Below are positions 23,001 to 30,688 of a stretch of DNA of 64,000 nt, in pieces (the stretch's first letter is position 1; every line of letters starts with the position of its first letter). The translations under genes were made by a program, and so were the position numbers. The DNA is from Burkholderia pseudomultivorans (GTDB taxonomy: Bacteria > Pseudomonadota > Gammaproteobacteria > Burkholderiales > Burkholderiaceae): assembly GCF_001718415.1 (NCBI RefSeq), contig NZ_CP013377.1:1-64000 (forward strand), read 5' to 3'. Below the pieces are notes generated by a model. That model did not search any database, was not told the origin of the DNA, and was given only the letters and a program-made list of their open reading frames with translations.

Positions 23001-25920
23001 GCACGTATCGGAGTGGAGCGACGACACGCCGAATGCATATTGCCTGCGGACCTACGCCTATACCGAAAGCGCCGGCGGGCAGCGGGTCGTCACGCGGGAG
23101 ACGCGCTTCGATTACCTGCCGTCGCTGCGCGCGACGCGGGTGACGGACGGCCTCGGGCACACGACCGAATACCACTACAACGGCTTGTGGGCGGTCGAGA
23201 AGGTCGTGCATCCCGACGGCAGCGTCGAGCAGACGCATTTCGACGAGACGGGAAGCGTGGCCGGCTACACGGATGCACTCGGTCGCACGACGCGGATCGT
23301 GAACGATGCGCGCGGCAATCCGACGTCGATCATCGATCCGGCGGGCAACGTCACGCGCATCAGCTATGGCGAGCACGACCTCCCGGAACAGATTACCGAC
23401 CCGGCAGGGCAGATCTGGCAGCGCGGCTACGACGCGCACGGTCACCTGAGGAGCGAAACCGATCCGCTCGGCAACGTGACGCGTTACGTCTACGAAAACG
23501 GCTTGCCCGTCGCGCGCACGGATGCATTGGGGAACGTGACGAAGATGCAATGGGACGACGCGGGCCAACTCGTGGCGCGCACCGATTGCTCGGGACACAC
23601 GACGACCTATCGCTACGACCGATTCGGCCAGTTGACCGAGACTACCGACGCTCTGGGGCAGGTGAGCCACCACAGCGGCAGCGTGTCTGCGCGCGTGACG
23701 GCGGTGCAGCCGGCCGGCATGGGCTGGTGGAAGGTCGAATACGACGAAGCGGGCCGCGCGGTTGCGCATACGGATCCGCTCAAGCGCGTGACGCGCGTGG
23801 ACTGGGACGGATACGGGCAGCGAACGCAGATCGTCGATCCGGCGGGCGGGACGCAACAGTTCCGGTACGACGCGATCGGCCGTTTGACGAAGCTGACCAA
23901 TGCGAACCGGGAGACGACGACGTTCCGCTATGACAGCCGCGACCGGTTGATCGAACAGACTGGCTTCGACGGCCGTCGGCAGAGCTACCGGTACAACGCG
24001 GCGGGCGAACTGGTCGAGCGTATCGATCACGGCCAGGACGGACAGATCACGACGCACGTGACCTACGATGTGCTCGGCCGTCCGGTGGAGCGACGCTCGA
24101 GCGACGGGAGTCAAGCGAGCTATCGCTACGACGAGCGCGGGCTGCTCACGCAGGCGCAGGCGATCTCGCCCGGGCGTGCGCCGGTGCAGGTGACTTACGA
24201 ATACGACGCAGCGGGGCGCCGCACGGCGGAGGTGCAGGCACACCACGGGCGTGTCTGGCGCCTCACGCACGGCGTGGACGCGATCGGGAATCGCGACTGG
24301 ACACACGTGCCGGACATCGGTTCGCTGGTCTGGCAGCGCTACGGCTCGGGGCATGTGCACGGCATCCTGCTCGACGAGCATCCGCTGGCGAGTTTCGAGC
24401 GCGACGCGCTGCATCGGGAAATCCGGCGTACGCAAGGTCCGGCGTCGCATCACCTCGAATATGGCGCGAATGGCCTGCTCGCGGTGCATCGCTGGCAGAA
24501 CCTCGATGAACGCGGGCGCTCGCTGGAGCGTCCGCGGCCATGGCGGGCGTGGGCATACGACGACGCCGGTCAGCTGACGACGCTGGACGATGCGTGGCGC
24601 GATCAGAAGGCGTATCGGTACGACGCGCTATCGCGGCTGACGCACGTGATGGCGGCGAGCGGACCGGAAGCGTTTCACTACGATCCGGCGGGAAACCTGC
24701 TGGCTGCTGCGCCGAACGTGGAAAGCATGCAGGCGTGGAAGGCGAGCGGCGATCGCTTGCTGCGGTTTGCGCCGCAGACGCGCCCGGATCGTCCGGTGGA
24801 TTTTACGTACGACGGGCATGGCAATCGCATTGCGCGGACGGTGCCGTTGCCGCCGAAGCCGGCGCTGACGGAAGCGGAGAAGCGCAGCCAGCGCGGGACG
24901 GACAACCTGCTGCGCGTGATGGAAGTGCTGACGGGGACGCCGAAGTACGAGGAGCCGTCGGAAGTGCCGGAGGTGACGCGGTATCGGTACGACGGCAGCC
25001 ACCAGTTGATCGCGATCGAGCATGCGGACGGCGCGAGAAGCGAGTACGAATACGACGCGCTCGGCCGGCGGGTGGCGAAGCATCACACGCCGGCGGGCGG
25101 CGCGCAGCAGACGACGCTGTTCATGTGGGACGGCGACTGGATGATGCAGGAGGTGCGCACGGGGCGCACGTCGCATGAGGACAGGGCGGTGACGTATGTG
25201 CCGCATCCAGATCATGAAGGACCGTTGACGCGGCTGGCGGATGGGCAGGCGTGGCATTACGTGACGGATCACCTGGGGACGCCGCAGGAGCTGCATGACG
25301 AACAGCGAGAAGTGGTGTGGGCGGCGGATTTGAGCGCGTATGGACGTACGGCCAGGTGGTTGACGCGTGTTGTTGACAATCCGATACGTTTTCCGGGGCA
25401 GTACCGGGATGAAGAGTCAGGGCTGCATTACAACCGGTTCAGGTACTACGATCCGATGGTGGGGCGGTATATCAATCAGGATCCGATTGGACTGCAAGGT
25501 GGACGCAATCTGTACGTATATGTGCGTGGTAATCCTACAGTAGGCATTGATCCGCTCGGTCTTCAGGCGAGAGGGCCGGTCCTGCTCGGAATGGGACATC
25601 TGTACAGAGCCGACACTGTGCCGCCTCGACCAGTGATCGTACAAGACGCTCGAGTCGGACCTCTACTGAACGATATTTCTAACAACGCGATTTCAGCGGA
25701 TGTACTACCCGGTGTTTGGCCCGGTGTGAATATCCCAGTCGACGTGCCGCGCTTCTATTGCGCTACCGGTTACTACGGCGACGATCCTCTGTCGGAACTT
25801 CGCCCGACCGATGATTCCGGCCTTACCTGCAAGGCACGTCCGAAGAAATACGATCAGTCGTATTCGGTTTTTGGCGAGGACCCGAGAAACTTTACCTGTA
25901 CATTACGAGGCGTGCTATGA
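20053..25920 (+). CDS. vgrG: VgrG-Rhs fusion: type VI spike carrying a polymorphic C-terminal toxin
   Basis: The 1955-residue protein has three parts. Residues 1 to about 700 are VgrG (TssI), a gp27/gp5-like spike with the gp5 OB fold (VRVSYPWAGSNFGGIHVPRVGTEV near 440) and a DUF2345-like end. An Rhs shell follows from about 760 (ANPVDLATGQKVL) with many YD repeats. It closes with the conserved core end RFRYYDPMVGRYINQDPIGL and the self-cleavage motif PTVGIDPLGL (DPLGL at 1833-1837). The last 118 residues, after DPLGL, are the variable toxin. They contain three cysteines (YCATG, TCKAR, TCTLRG) and match no toxin family I recognise. Fusion straight to VgrG is unusual, because Rhs effectors normally carry their own PAAR; here PAAR is a separate gene 4.8 kb downstream. 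The stop codon overlaps the start of the candidate immunity gene. Confidence 0.93.
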   Translation: MVNFKTNRTFSVGGPALPDLEGIGAMLHLSAMRGTEQLSTPYTYELWLTTPADPRLPADILANLDLKAMLGKELTVTIQLDGMGSFVAGMAGHAGAANRGAGTREISGIVTAASYVDQLNRQCRYRVVLEPWLALARERTDYRIFQRKSVLDILREVFGSYLYSFEMRVGRTYRPLRYQVQYGESDFAFAQRLMEEHGIAWFFEHSQGVHRLVLVDGPGAYRSAESVAYQTLEYYPPGQKIDREHVDRFEATERLRSGVWTTDDFDFEKPGATLTAQNSLPRETAHNQLERYEWPGDYTETEDGQAFAQVRMEEIHAQGARAQGEGNLRNVVCGTTFVLAGHPMTGANREYLVIASELDVKETGETTGFSAYAIRSRFTVQPSDVVFRPPRTIRKPRTRGPQTAIVTGPAGAEIWTNKNGEVTLKFHWDRSEVKDQNSSCWVRVSYPWAGSNFGGIHVPRVGTEVIVDFENGDPDRPIVTGRVYNAMTMPPWTLPAHATQSGILTRSTKGGGYGNANAIRFEDKKGAEQVWIQAERNLDAVIEADETHTVGHDRTKRIGHDETDQIGRHWTLSTGGYKFETVTLASVKSVGMGAMFNVGMAYNVNVGGLYLRNVGLQMASTVGRSRTDRVAQDWTADVGHTYTLTVRGKAVGDAVAADQANPIEPSPDFAPQLPAPVSSSNANQLRIADTGESSLSGAKQAQLIGPGGTVTIDESGIHLKGTAIYLQAPTISMTNGNAGGLAPVTEADCAECAKKSVSANPVDLATGQKVLSHTDFTLPGRVSIDWSRSYRSADQRRGSLGVAWKLPYATEVRTSATGLIYFDADGRQLQFPALNAGEAHFHPIEKFTLMRGDDNASGATYALRFGNGVEEHYGRHPVDETRWQLQRITTRDGQCLTLGYTAQGWLETVRNNVHTVRCALDDTGRITSVLLDQGVGNQPLHLTSYVYDEHGDLVEATDRENLTWRYGYDNHLLTTYRTPAGATHVSEWSDDTPNAYCLRTYAYTESAGGQRVVTRETRFDYLPSLRATRVTDGLGHTTEYHYNGLWAVEKVVHPDGSVEQTHFDETGSVAGYTDALGRTTRIVNDARGNPTSIIDPAGNVTRISYGEHDLPEQITDPAGQIWQRGYDAHGHLRSETDPLGNVTRYVYENGLPVARTDALGNVTKMQWDDAGQLVARTDCSGHTTTYRYDRFGQLTETTDALGQVSHHSGSVSARVTAVQPAGMGWWKVEYDEAGRAVAHTDPLKRVTRVDWDGYGQRTQIVDPAGGTQQFRYDAIGRLTKLTNANRETTTFRYDSRDRLIEQTGFDGRRQSYRYNAAGELVERIDHGQDGQITTHVTYDVLGRPVERRSSDGSQASYRYDERGLLTQAQAISPGRAPVQVTYEYDAAGRRTAEVQAHHGRVWRLTHGVDAIGNRDWTHVPDIGSLVWQRYGSGHVHGILLDEHPLASFERDALHREIRRTQGPASHHLEYGANGLLAVHRWQNLDERGRSLERPRPWRAWAYDDAGQLTTLDDAWRDQKAYRYDALSRLTHVMAASGPEAFHYDPAGNLLAAAPNVESMQAWKASGDRLLRFAPQTRPDRPVDFTYDGHGNRIARTVPLPPKPALTEAEKRSQRGTDNLLRVMEVLTGTPKYEEPSEVPEVTRYRYDGSHQLIAIEHADGARSEYEYDALGRRVAKHHTPAGGAQQTTLFMWDGDWMMQEVRTGRTSHEDRAVTYVPHPDHEGPLTRLADGQAWHYVTDHLGTPQELHDEQREVVWAADLSAYGRTARWLTRVVDNPIRFPGQYRDEESGLHYNRFRYYDPMVGRYINQDPIGLQGGRNLYVYVRGNPTVGIDPLGLQARGPVLLGMGHLYRADTVPPRPVIVQDARVGPLLNDISNNAISADVLPGVWPGVNIPVDVPRFYCATGYYGDDPLSELRPTDDSGLTCKARPKKYDQSYSVFGEDPRNFTCTLRGVL

Positions 25921-26132
25921 AGGATCGTTTTTCAAAGTTTTATCCATGGATCGTTGTTTTGGTGCTTGCCTTTATATTCCTTATTGCAATGTTTGGACGG
26001 CCGACTTACCAGGAGAGATGGGGCCGCTGTGTGAAGACCTGTGCAAGTAAAGGGCTGTTTGGAAGGCTGGAGCCGCCTCGCCCGCAATATGGACGTGATA
26101 TTTCTAATAGCTTCAAATGTCAATGTTATTAG
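25917..26132 (+). CDS. Small cysteine-rich membrane protein, candidate immunity protein of the Rhs toxin
   Basis: This 71-residue protein has one N-terminal membrane helix (about residues 10-27, WIVVLVLAFIFLIAMF) and a short C-terminal part with four cysteines, ending FKCQCY. Its ATG overlaps the vgrG-rhs stop (ATGA), so it is made together with the toxin, the standard arrangement for a cognate immunity gene. A paralogue lies at 30165-30389: both share C-x3-C, then G-x-FG-(K/R)-L and a terminal C-x-C-Y. The membrane location suggests the toxin acts in the periplasm or inner membrane. The base composition is far below the local average, as usual for such cassettes. The immunity role is inferred from position only. 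Confidence 0.72.
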   Translation: MKDRFSKFYPWIVVLVLAFIFLIAMFGRPTYQERWGRCVKTCASKGLFGRLEPPRPQYGRDISNSFKCQCY

Positions 26133-26227
26133 GTGAGATTTAGTTGTTCATGAAGGCTTCGCGGCCCGTTAGCTAAACTTCGTTGGCATTGGAGAATCTC
26201 GATGATCAGCGAAGTACGGAGATCGTC

Positions 26228-26734
26228 ATGGAGTTGGGAATATTGCTTGATGAGGTCAAGCGGTCGGTAAAATCTAGAAGCAAAAAATCTCTGCAGGCGG
26301 CTTTAGCGGCTTTAGATGATTGCCAGCTTCTTGAGAATAATATTGATCCACAGATTTTCGATATTTATGTGTGGCTGCTGTCGGACCCTAATGCTATATC
26401 TGCGCCCGGAATTGGTAAGGTCTTCGTGAATTTCACCGGTGATATTCAAAAATATTCCGGCAGGCAAATATCTAAGATAATTGCAACGATTGACGAGAAT
26501 CGGGTTTATTATAAATCTCAAGCTTTGCGAATGGCTGCCGCAGACTTTGTGGCAAGAAATGGTGAAGTGACGGAGTCATTTGACGTTCTCAAGAAATGGG
26601 CCGCTGCGGCCGATGATATTTCTCGAGAAATGGCGCACGTTGGACTTGGCATATTATTGGCTGGGTTCCGCGTTCGTGACATTAAGATGAGAGAGAAGGC
26701 TGCGACGCTGAAAGATAGCTTAATGCAGAAATAG
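26228..26734 (+). CDS. Hypothetical helical protein, possible orphan immunity gene
   Basis: I do not recognise this 168-residue protein. It is soluble and almost entirely helical in appearance, with HEAT-like pairs (SLQAALAALDDCQLL, SQALRMAAADFVARNG, AHVGLGILLAGFRV), and has no signal peptide. I chose ATG 26228 because ACGGAG precedes it at 6-bp spacing; a TTG at 26183 in the same frame would add 15 residues without such a site. It follows the candidate immunity gene by 95 bp in the low-GC segment and ends 20 bp before a broken rhs fragment. Its position between Rhs remnants suggests an immunity gene kept after its toxin was lost. Confidence 0.6.
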   Translation: MELGILLDEVKRSVKSRSKKSLQAALAALDDCQLLENNIDPQIFDIYVWLLSDPNAISAPGIGKVFVNFTGDIQKYSGRQISKIIATIDENRVYYKSQALRMAAADFVARNGEVTESFDVLKKWAAAADDISREMAHVGLGILLAGFRVRDIKMREKAATLKDSLMQK

Positions 26735-26754
26735 TTATGGCGATTTGCAAATGA

Positions 26755-27072
26755 TACGACGGGCTCGGTCGGCGGGTGGCGAAGCATCGCGCTCAGGTGG
26801 ACGATGGTGATTTCTGGTGCATCTCCCGCAATTTTTCCGGGAATGGGGCTTCCGTACGGAAGGCGAGTAAATCGACAAGGGCCGCACGTGTGCTCTCAGA
26901 GCAAATGAAGGTTGCACGCAGTGCGTCAAAAATCACAAAATCAAATAAAAGAATTGACGTGCACAAGTCAGAGATTATTGGCCAAGCGAAGCTTCAAGGG
27001 GCAAAGCAAGGTGCCAAGATCATTGTGACGCGGCTATGGGGTGTCATGTGTCGGATGATTGCGATGAGGTGA
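26755..27072 (+). pseudogene. Rhs core fragment fused in frame to a short unknown tail
   Basis: The first 40 bases reproduce vgrG-rhs around 25050-25087 (YDALGRRVAKHH, here YDGLGRRVAKHR) with few changes. The same reading frame continues another 95 codons into a lysine-rich tail (for example KSEIIGQAKLQGAKQGAKI) unrelated to the resident Rhs. From GTG 26776 the frame codes for 98 residues. I read it as an orphan Rhs 3' end: a bit of shared core plus the C-terminal part of a former toxin, now without the rest of the gene. Whether anything is still translated is unknown. Confidence 0.5.
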
Positions 27073-27114
27073 CGGATTGAGATTCGATAAAAGATTCAGT
27101 AAGGTGAATATTTA

Positions 27115-27252
27115 TTGCGTATTGTTATTTTTGGATTTTTGCCGTATTGGTGGTTGAAGTCTATGTTGGGCGCAACTTATTTCGTTGCACTTTATGTTTC
27201 GTACGCAATATTGGTAAGAGTGGTGGCTGACAGATTTGGGAAAGAAGGGTGA
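27115..27252 (+). CDS. Small hydrophobic peptide with TTG start
   Basis: A 45-codon frame starts at TTG 27115 with AAGGTG 9 bp upstream. The product is dominated by hydrophobic residues (IVIFGFLPYWWLK, then ATYFVALYVSYAILVRVV) and should form two short membrane helices. It follows the orphan Rhs tail by about 40 bp, where an immunity gene would be expected. Its small size and rare start codon make it uncertain. Confidence 0.4.
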   Translation: MRIVIFGFLPYWWLKSMLGATYFVALYVSYAILVRVVADRFGKEG

Positions 27253-27275
27253 CATCTACTATTTTATTCGCGAAA

Positions 27276-27612
27276 TCAATTCAGACAGACGACCTGCTGC
27301 CGGGACGGACGTGCTGATCGCGAAGCCGAAGTACGAGAAGCACACGGAAGCGTAGGAGGTGACGCGCTATCAGTACGCGATGGTGGCCAACAGCGCCCGT
27401 CGAATGAGGACAGGGCGGTGACGTATGTGCGGCATCCAGATCATGAAGGACCGTTGCGGCGGCTGGCTGACGGGCGGGCGTGGCATTACGTGACGGATCG
27501 CGGGGGATGCCGCAGGCATGAGAGGGTGGCGGCGGATCTGAGTGCGTATGGGCGTGGCCGAGTGGCAGATGCGTGTTGGTGACAATCCGAAACGTTTTCC
27601 TAGGCAGCACTT
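27276..27612 (+). pseudogene. Degenerate rhs core fragment
   Basis: This stretch aligns with vgrG-rhs 24900-25410, covering the end of the YD-repeat core up to FPGQ, with many substitutions, an in-frame TAG near 27352 and a deletion of about 150 bases relative to the intact copy. The best-kept part is 27410-27500, equivalent to VTYVPHPDHEGPLTRLADG. It cannot encode a working Rhs. It marks an earlier recombination or insertion at the rhs core. Confidence 0.75.
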
Positions 27613-27862
27613 AATTCAGTTGGGAATGCGCTCGTGGAGGGCGCACTCGGTGGTTCTGGCTCATTCGCGACCAAGCCGCGGCCGGGGGCCGGCAGGTGCG
27701 ACGACATCGCGTTTCAATCAAATGAACCGCGCTGCAGCAAGGCAGTGCTGGTACGTGATCGCGACCTGGACGGACCGCTAGCGCGCTTCGCAAATCGCCG
27801 TATGCTGGAATGGCCGTAGCCGCCTATGAAATTCACGATGCTGTTTCTTGTGAGTGATGCTC
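27613..27862. other. Unassigned sequence between rhs remnant and DUF1493 gene
   Basis: These 250 bp return to high GC in their first two thirds. The rhs frame stays open from the remnant to TAG at 27779-27781, and another frame (27634-27819) could code for 61 residues, but neither looks like a known domain. It may be the decayed toxin end of the rhs fragment before it. Confidence 0.35.
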
Positions 27863-28219
27863 ATGGAAAACGATCTATCACCAGAATTGCGTGAATATTT
27901 AAAGCACTGTGGTTTTTCAAAAAGAGTGATAGCGAAATGTACGCTGGGTACACGTCTTTATCACGATCTTGATGTCTATGGCGATGTGGCAGAGGGGTGT
28001 ATTACGGTTCTTTGTGAACAATATCATGTCGACATAACTGGGTTTGAGTTCGATGAATATTTTCCTCCCGAGTTTGTTGGTGAAAGTCCATTCATTCGCA
28101 CATTGCTTTGGGCGGTGCCATTTTTGGGCTGGGCGGTAAGGCGACGCGGGGAATATTCTGCATTAACAATGAGTATGATCGACAACGCAATTAGAACTGG
28201 GTGCTGGCGCGAGGTATGA
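27863..28219 (+). CDS. DUF1493-family protein, possible orphan immunity gene
   Basis: This 118-residue protein resembles the DUF1493 family: a helical, acidic domain with the block TRLYHDLDVYGD, then a hydrophobic helix leading to FEFDEYFPPEF. A basic, hydrophobic stretch follows (TLLWAVPFLGWAVRRRG). DUF1493 proteins are common next to Rhs and contact-dependent toxins and are often suspected immunity proteins, but their biochemical role is not established as far as I know. ATG 27863 is chosen; GTG 27854 and ATG 27857 are alternatives. The gene is AT-rich compared with its surroundings. Only 12 bp separate its stop from the target duplication of the insertion sequence. Confidence 0.65.
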   Translation: MENDLSPELREYLKHCGFSKRVIAKCTLGTRLYHDLDVYGDVAEGCITVLCEQYHVDITGFEFDEYFPPEFVGESPFIRTLLWAVPFLGWAVRRRGEYSALTMSMIDNAIRTGCWREV

Positions 28220-28300
28220 ATTTTATGGCTTGGTCGTGGAGCAGCCCCCTGAAACGCCGGACACAGTCACCCACTTACAATAACGGGTAGGCATAAGACT

Positions 28301-28696
28301 GTGTTTTTGACTAACACCAGGCAGGAAGTGATGGAAGTGTTGACGGGCCCGGAGCGCCGGCGGCGCTGGACGGCGGAGCAAAAGCTGGCGATGGTTCGCG
28401 AGAGTTTCGAACCAGGGAAGTCGGTTTCGATGGTCGCGCGGCAGCACGGCGTGAACCCGAACCAGCTGTTCCACTGGCGCAAGCTGTACCAGGATGGGAG
28501 CCTGTCAGCGGTCAAGGCTGGCGAGGAAGTGGTTCCGGCCTCAGAGCTGGCCGACGCGCTCAAGCAGATTCGCGAGCTGCAACGGATGCTCGGCAAGAAG
28601 ACCATGGAGAACGAGATTCTCCGCGAAGCAGTCGAGTACGGCCGGGCAAAAAAATGGATAGCGCACTCGCCCTCGCTGCCGGAGGACGACCAGTGA
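28301..28696 (+). CDS. IS2-like transposase OrfA (DNA-binding)
   Basis: A 131-residue OrfA of the HTH_Tnp_1 type begins at GTG 28301. The helix-turn-helix is in [42 protein letters not shown] (about 20-60). A leucine-zipper-like helix ([29 protein letters not shown]) follows, as in InsC of IS2. It overlaps orfB by 43 bp in the -1 phase. Confidence 0.9.
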   Translation: MFLTNTRQEVMEVLTGPERRRRWTAEQKLAMVRESFEPGKSVSMVARQHGVNPNQLFHWRKLYQDGSLSAVKAGEEVVPASELADALKQIRELQRMLGKKTMENEILREAVEYGRAKKWIAHSPSLPEDDQ

Positions 28697-29541
28697 AACT
28701 GGTTTGTGAAGTTCTCGGCGTGTCGCGCTCGAACGTATCGGCACGACTGTCGCGTCCGGCGACGTGGCGCGATGGCCGTCAATCGCGGCAGACGGACGAT
28801 GCGAGCGTGGTCGAGGAAATCCGCCGAGTCGTCGGCGATTTGCCCAGCTATGGCTATCGCCGGGTGTGGGGCTCGCTGCGCAATGAACGCATTGCTGCCG
28901 GACAGGTGCCGTTCAATGCGAAGCGCATCTATCGCATCATGCGCACTCACGGTCTGCTGATGCAACGGCGTCCAGCCCCGCCTCGGCCGCAACGTCGGCA
29001 CGATGGCAAGGTGGCCGTCGCGCGCAGCAATCAGCGATGGTGCTCGGACGGCTTCGAGTTCCGCTGCGACAACGGCGAGCCGCTGCGGGTGACGTTTGCG
29101 CTGGATTGCTGCGACCGAGAGGCGATGAGCTGGGCAGCCACGACAGCAGGTCACAGCGGCGACATCGTGCGCGACGTGATGCTGGCTGCAGTGGAAAATC
29201 GGTTTGGCAACGAACTGCATACCCCGTCCGAAATCGAGTGGCTGAGCGACAACGGTTCGGGCTACACGGCCGACGACACGCGCCGGTTCGCAGTGGCCAT
29301 CGGCCTGAAGCCATTGACCACACCGGTGTGCAGCCCACAAAGTAATGGGATGGCAGAGAGCTTCGTGAAGACGATGAAACGCGACTACGTCGCCTTCATG
29401 CCGAAGCCGGACGCAGCGACTGCCGCACGCAACTTGGCCATCGCGTTCGAGCATTACAACGAGAAGCATCCCCATAGCGCGCTGAAATACCGCTCGCCTC
29501 GCGAGTTCCGGCGCTCGATGGATTCAGCAACCTTAGTGTGA
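28654..29541 (+). CDS. IS2-like transposase OrfB (DDE catalytic part)
   Basis: This 295-residue OrfB carries the rve integrase core. The acidic triad is visible as WCSDGFEF (first D), WLSDNGSGY (second D) and [15 protein letters not shown] (E). It ends with the [19 protein letters not shown] block typical of the IS3 family. The ATG sits at the end of the A7 slippery run, so the natural product is likely the OrfAB fusion. No internal stop was found. Confidence 0.93.
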   Translation: MDSALALAAGGRPVKLVCEVLGVSRSNVSARLSRPATWRDGRQSRQTDDASVVEEIRRVVGDLPSYGYRRVWGSLRNERIAAGQVPFNAKRIYRIMRTHGLLMQRRPAPPRPQRRHDGKVAVARSNQRWCSDGFEFRCDNGEPLRVTFALDCCDREAMSWAATTAGHSGDIVRDVMLAAVENRFGNELHTPSEIEWLSDNGSGYTADDTRRFAVAIGLKPLTTPVCSPQSNGMAESFVKTMKRDYVAFMPKPDAATAARNLAIAFEHYNEKHPHSALKYRSPREFRRSMDSATLV

Positions 29542-29658
29542 TGCCGTGTCCGGGATTACAGGGTCAACTCCAGGTCGTGCTACGCCTCTTCCGACGCGCC
29601 GATACTTAGGCGCCTTGACGACGGATTTCAACTGATGGGGATTGGCGAGGATGAAGTT

Positions 29659-30141
29659 ATGAGTCAGTTGGCTTTTAAGATTTTTGAATCATTTAAGTGG
29701 AGAAAAAAGCCGAATATTCTTACTGGTTCAAATGACCTGAGTTGCGATGAAGTCGAGGGCGTGCGTGCCATTGGTGCATGCGAATGGAGTGAGACGACAG
29801 GCGATTTATGGGAAAAATATAACGATGTCTTGAGTTGGCTCTCTCCGGAAGCTTTTTGTTATTACATTCCGGGAGTGATGGTGAGTAGCATTAACGACAG
29901 CGAGCCAAATTTAATTGTTGTAAATAATTTGGTTGGTATGTTGGATAGAACTCCAAGTCCGGACTGGTGGGATGACTTCTTTGTTGAGAGGTGGTCGTTG
30001 CTAACAATTAAAGAATGTAATGTATTGAGAGGATGGCTGATTTGGCTCTCGTCATTTGAAAATTCGTCTATAGATAAAAATAGTTTTTATCGTGCGATCG
30101 AAACTGTGGGTCTGCTAATTTCGAGAAATAAATCTTCGTAG
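29659..30141 (+). CDS. DUF6714-like protein, possible orphan immunity gene
   Basis: This 160-residue acidic protein resembles DUF6714 in having LSCDEVEGVRAI near the start and the block LSWLSPEAFCYYIPGVMV, then a tryptophan-rich C-terminal half (PDWWDDFFVERWSLL). ATG 29659 is preceded by GAGG at 8 bp; an ATG at 29635 would add eight residues. It lies just outside the right end of the insertion sequence in the AT-rich segment and is followed by the paralogue of the Rhs immunity candidate 23 bp on. Function unknown; an immunity role is inferred from neighbours only. Confidence 0.62.
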   Translation: MSQLAFKIFESFKWRKKPNILTGSNDLSCDEVEGVRAIGACEWSETTGDLWEKYNDVLSWLSPEAFCYYIPGVMVSSINDSEPNLIVVNNLVGMLDRTPSPDWWDDFFVERWSLLTIKECNVLRGWLIWLSSFENSSIDKNSFYRAIETVGLLISRNKSS

Positions 30142-30164
30142 AATTTGTGGGGTGGTTTTGGTTT

Positions 30165-30389
30165 ATGAAATTGAGTATTAAAATTCAGCTTATGGCGGCT
30201 TTTTCGATTGTTGTGGTAGTGGGGCTGCTTTCCGCATACATGCTTGGTGGAAGTCGATCGTATCCCGAGATGCTGGATAAATGCGTTAATAGCTGTAGTG
30301 AGCGCGGTATGTTCGGCAAGTTGGTGCGACCTGACAAGCCATATTCTCCGAGGCAGACAATCGAAGATTACGAATGCAAATGCTATTGA
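30165..30389 (+). CDS. Paralogue of the small cysteine-rich membrane immunity candidate
   Basis: This 74-residue protein has an N-terminal membrane helix (about 8-27, MAAFSIVVVVGLLSAYML) and a cysteine-rich end DYECKCY. Compared with the product of 25917-26132 it keeps C-V-x2-C, G-x-FG-(K/R)-L, a proline and tyrosine, and the final C-x-C-Y, while the membrane helix is diverged. It has no toxin of its own beside it and is followed by a broken rhs core fragment, as expected for an immunity gene left over from an earlier toxin of the same class. ATG 30165 is chosen over the GTG at 30147. Confidence 0.65.
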   Translation: MKLSIKIQLMAAFSIVVVVGLLSAYMLGGSRSYPEMLDKCVNSCSERGMFGKLVRPDKPYSPRQTIEDYECKCY

Positions 30390-30503
30390 CCCGTTTATGT
30401 GGCATCGCTGTTGTTGTCCGTTGTGATCGAAGGGGAGTGGTTGAGATTGGTTTTTTTGTTTCGCTTTTCTCGGGTCTATGAAGGGTTTTAACGTGGCTTT
30501 CCG

Positions 30504-30612
30504 AGTGGCCGACGTTACGTAGCAGATCGCCTGCCGACGCCACAGGAACCGTACAACGAACAGCGTGAAGCGAAGTCGATAGCGGGCCCGACCGCGTATA
30601 GACGTACCGCTC
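30504..30612 (+). pseudogene. Short degenerate rhs core fragment
   Basis: About 110 bp aligns with vgrG-rhs around 25250-25350 (WHYVTDHLGTPQELHDEQREVVWAADLSAYGRT region) with an internal TAG and many changes; GAACAGCG and GCGTAT-GACGTAC are recognisable anchors. The remaining 300 bp between the small paralogue and the PAAR gene hold nothing else. Confidence 0.65.
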
Positions 30613-30688
30613 ACGATGGCCTCATGCTTTTGATGATCCGCTGTCCGGATATGAAATAGGACAACTACTTTTTTGGAGGTGATGAGAC

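Larger units (their letters stand above)
28237..29572 (+). mobile_element. Intact IS3-family element, IS2-like group
   Basis: The 1336-bp element has imperfect terminal inverted repeats (left end TGGAGCAGCCCCCTGAAACG, right end closing with ACCCTGTAATC-type sequence when read inwards). It is flanked by a 5-bp direct repeat GGTCG at 28232-28236 and 29573-29577, the target duplication. It encodes overlapping orfA and orfB with a run of seven A at 28648-28654 where a programmed -1 frameshift would make the fusion transposase. The clean duplication and open frames say the insertion is recent and probably active. It landed between two candidate immunity genes. Confidence 0.92.

Noticed and set aside
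20029..24489. A 1486-codon open frame antisense to vgrG-rhs
   Set aside because: It is a by-product of the codon bias and repeats of vgrG-rhs. The translation is low-complexity, Arg/Ala-rich and matches no domain, and the sense strand has full VgrG and Rhs motifs.
22325..25500. Repeated motifs in the Rhs part resembling a tandem DNA repeat
   Set aside because: They are diverged protein-level YD repeats, not conserved at DNA level, and are normal for Rhs.
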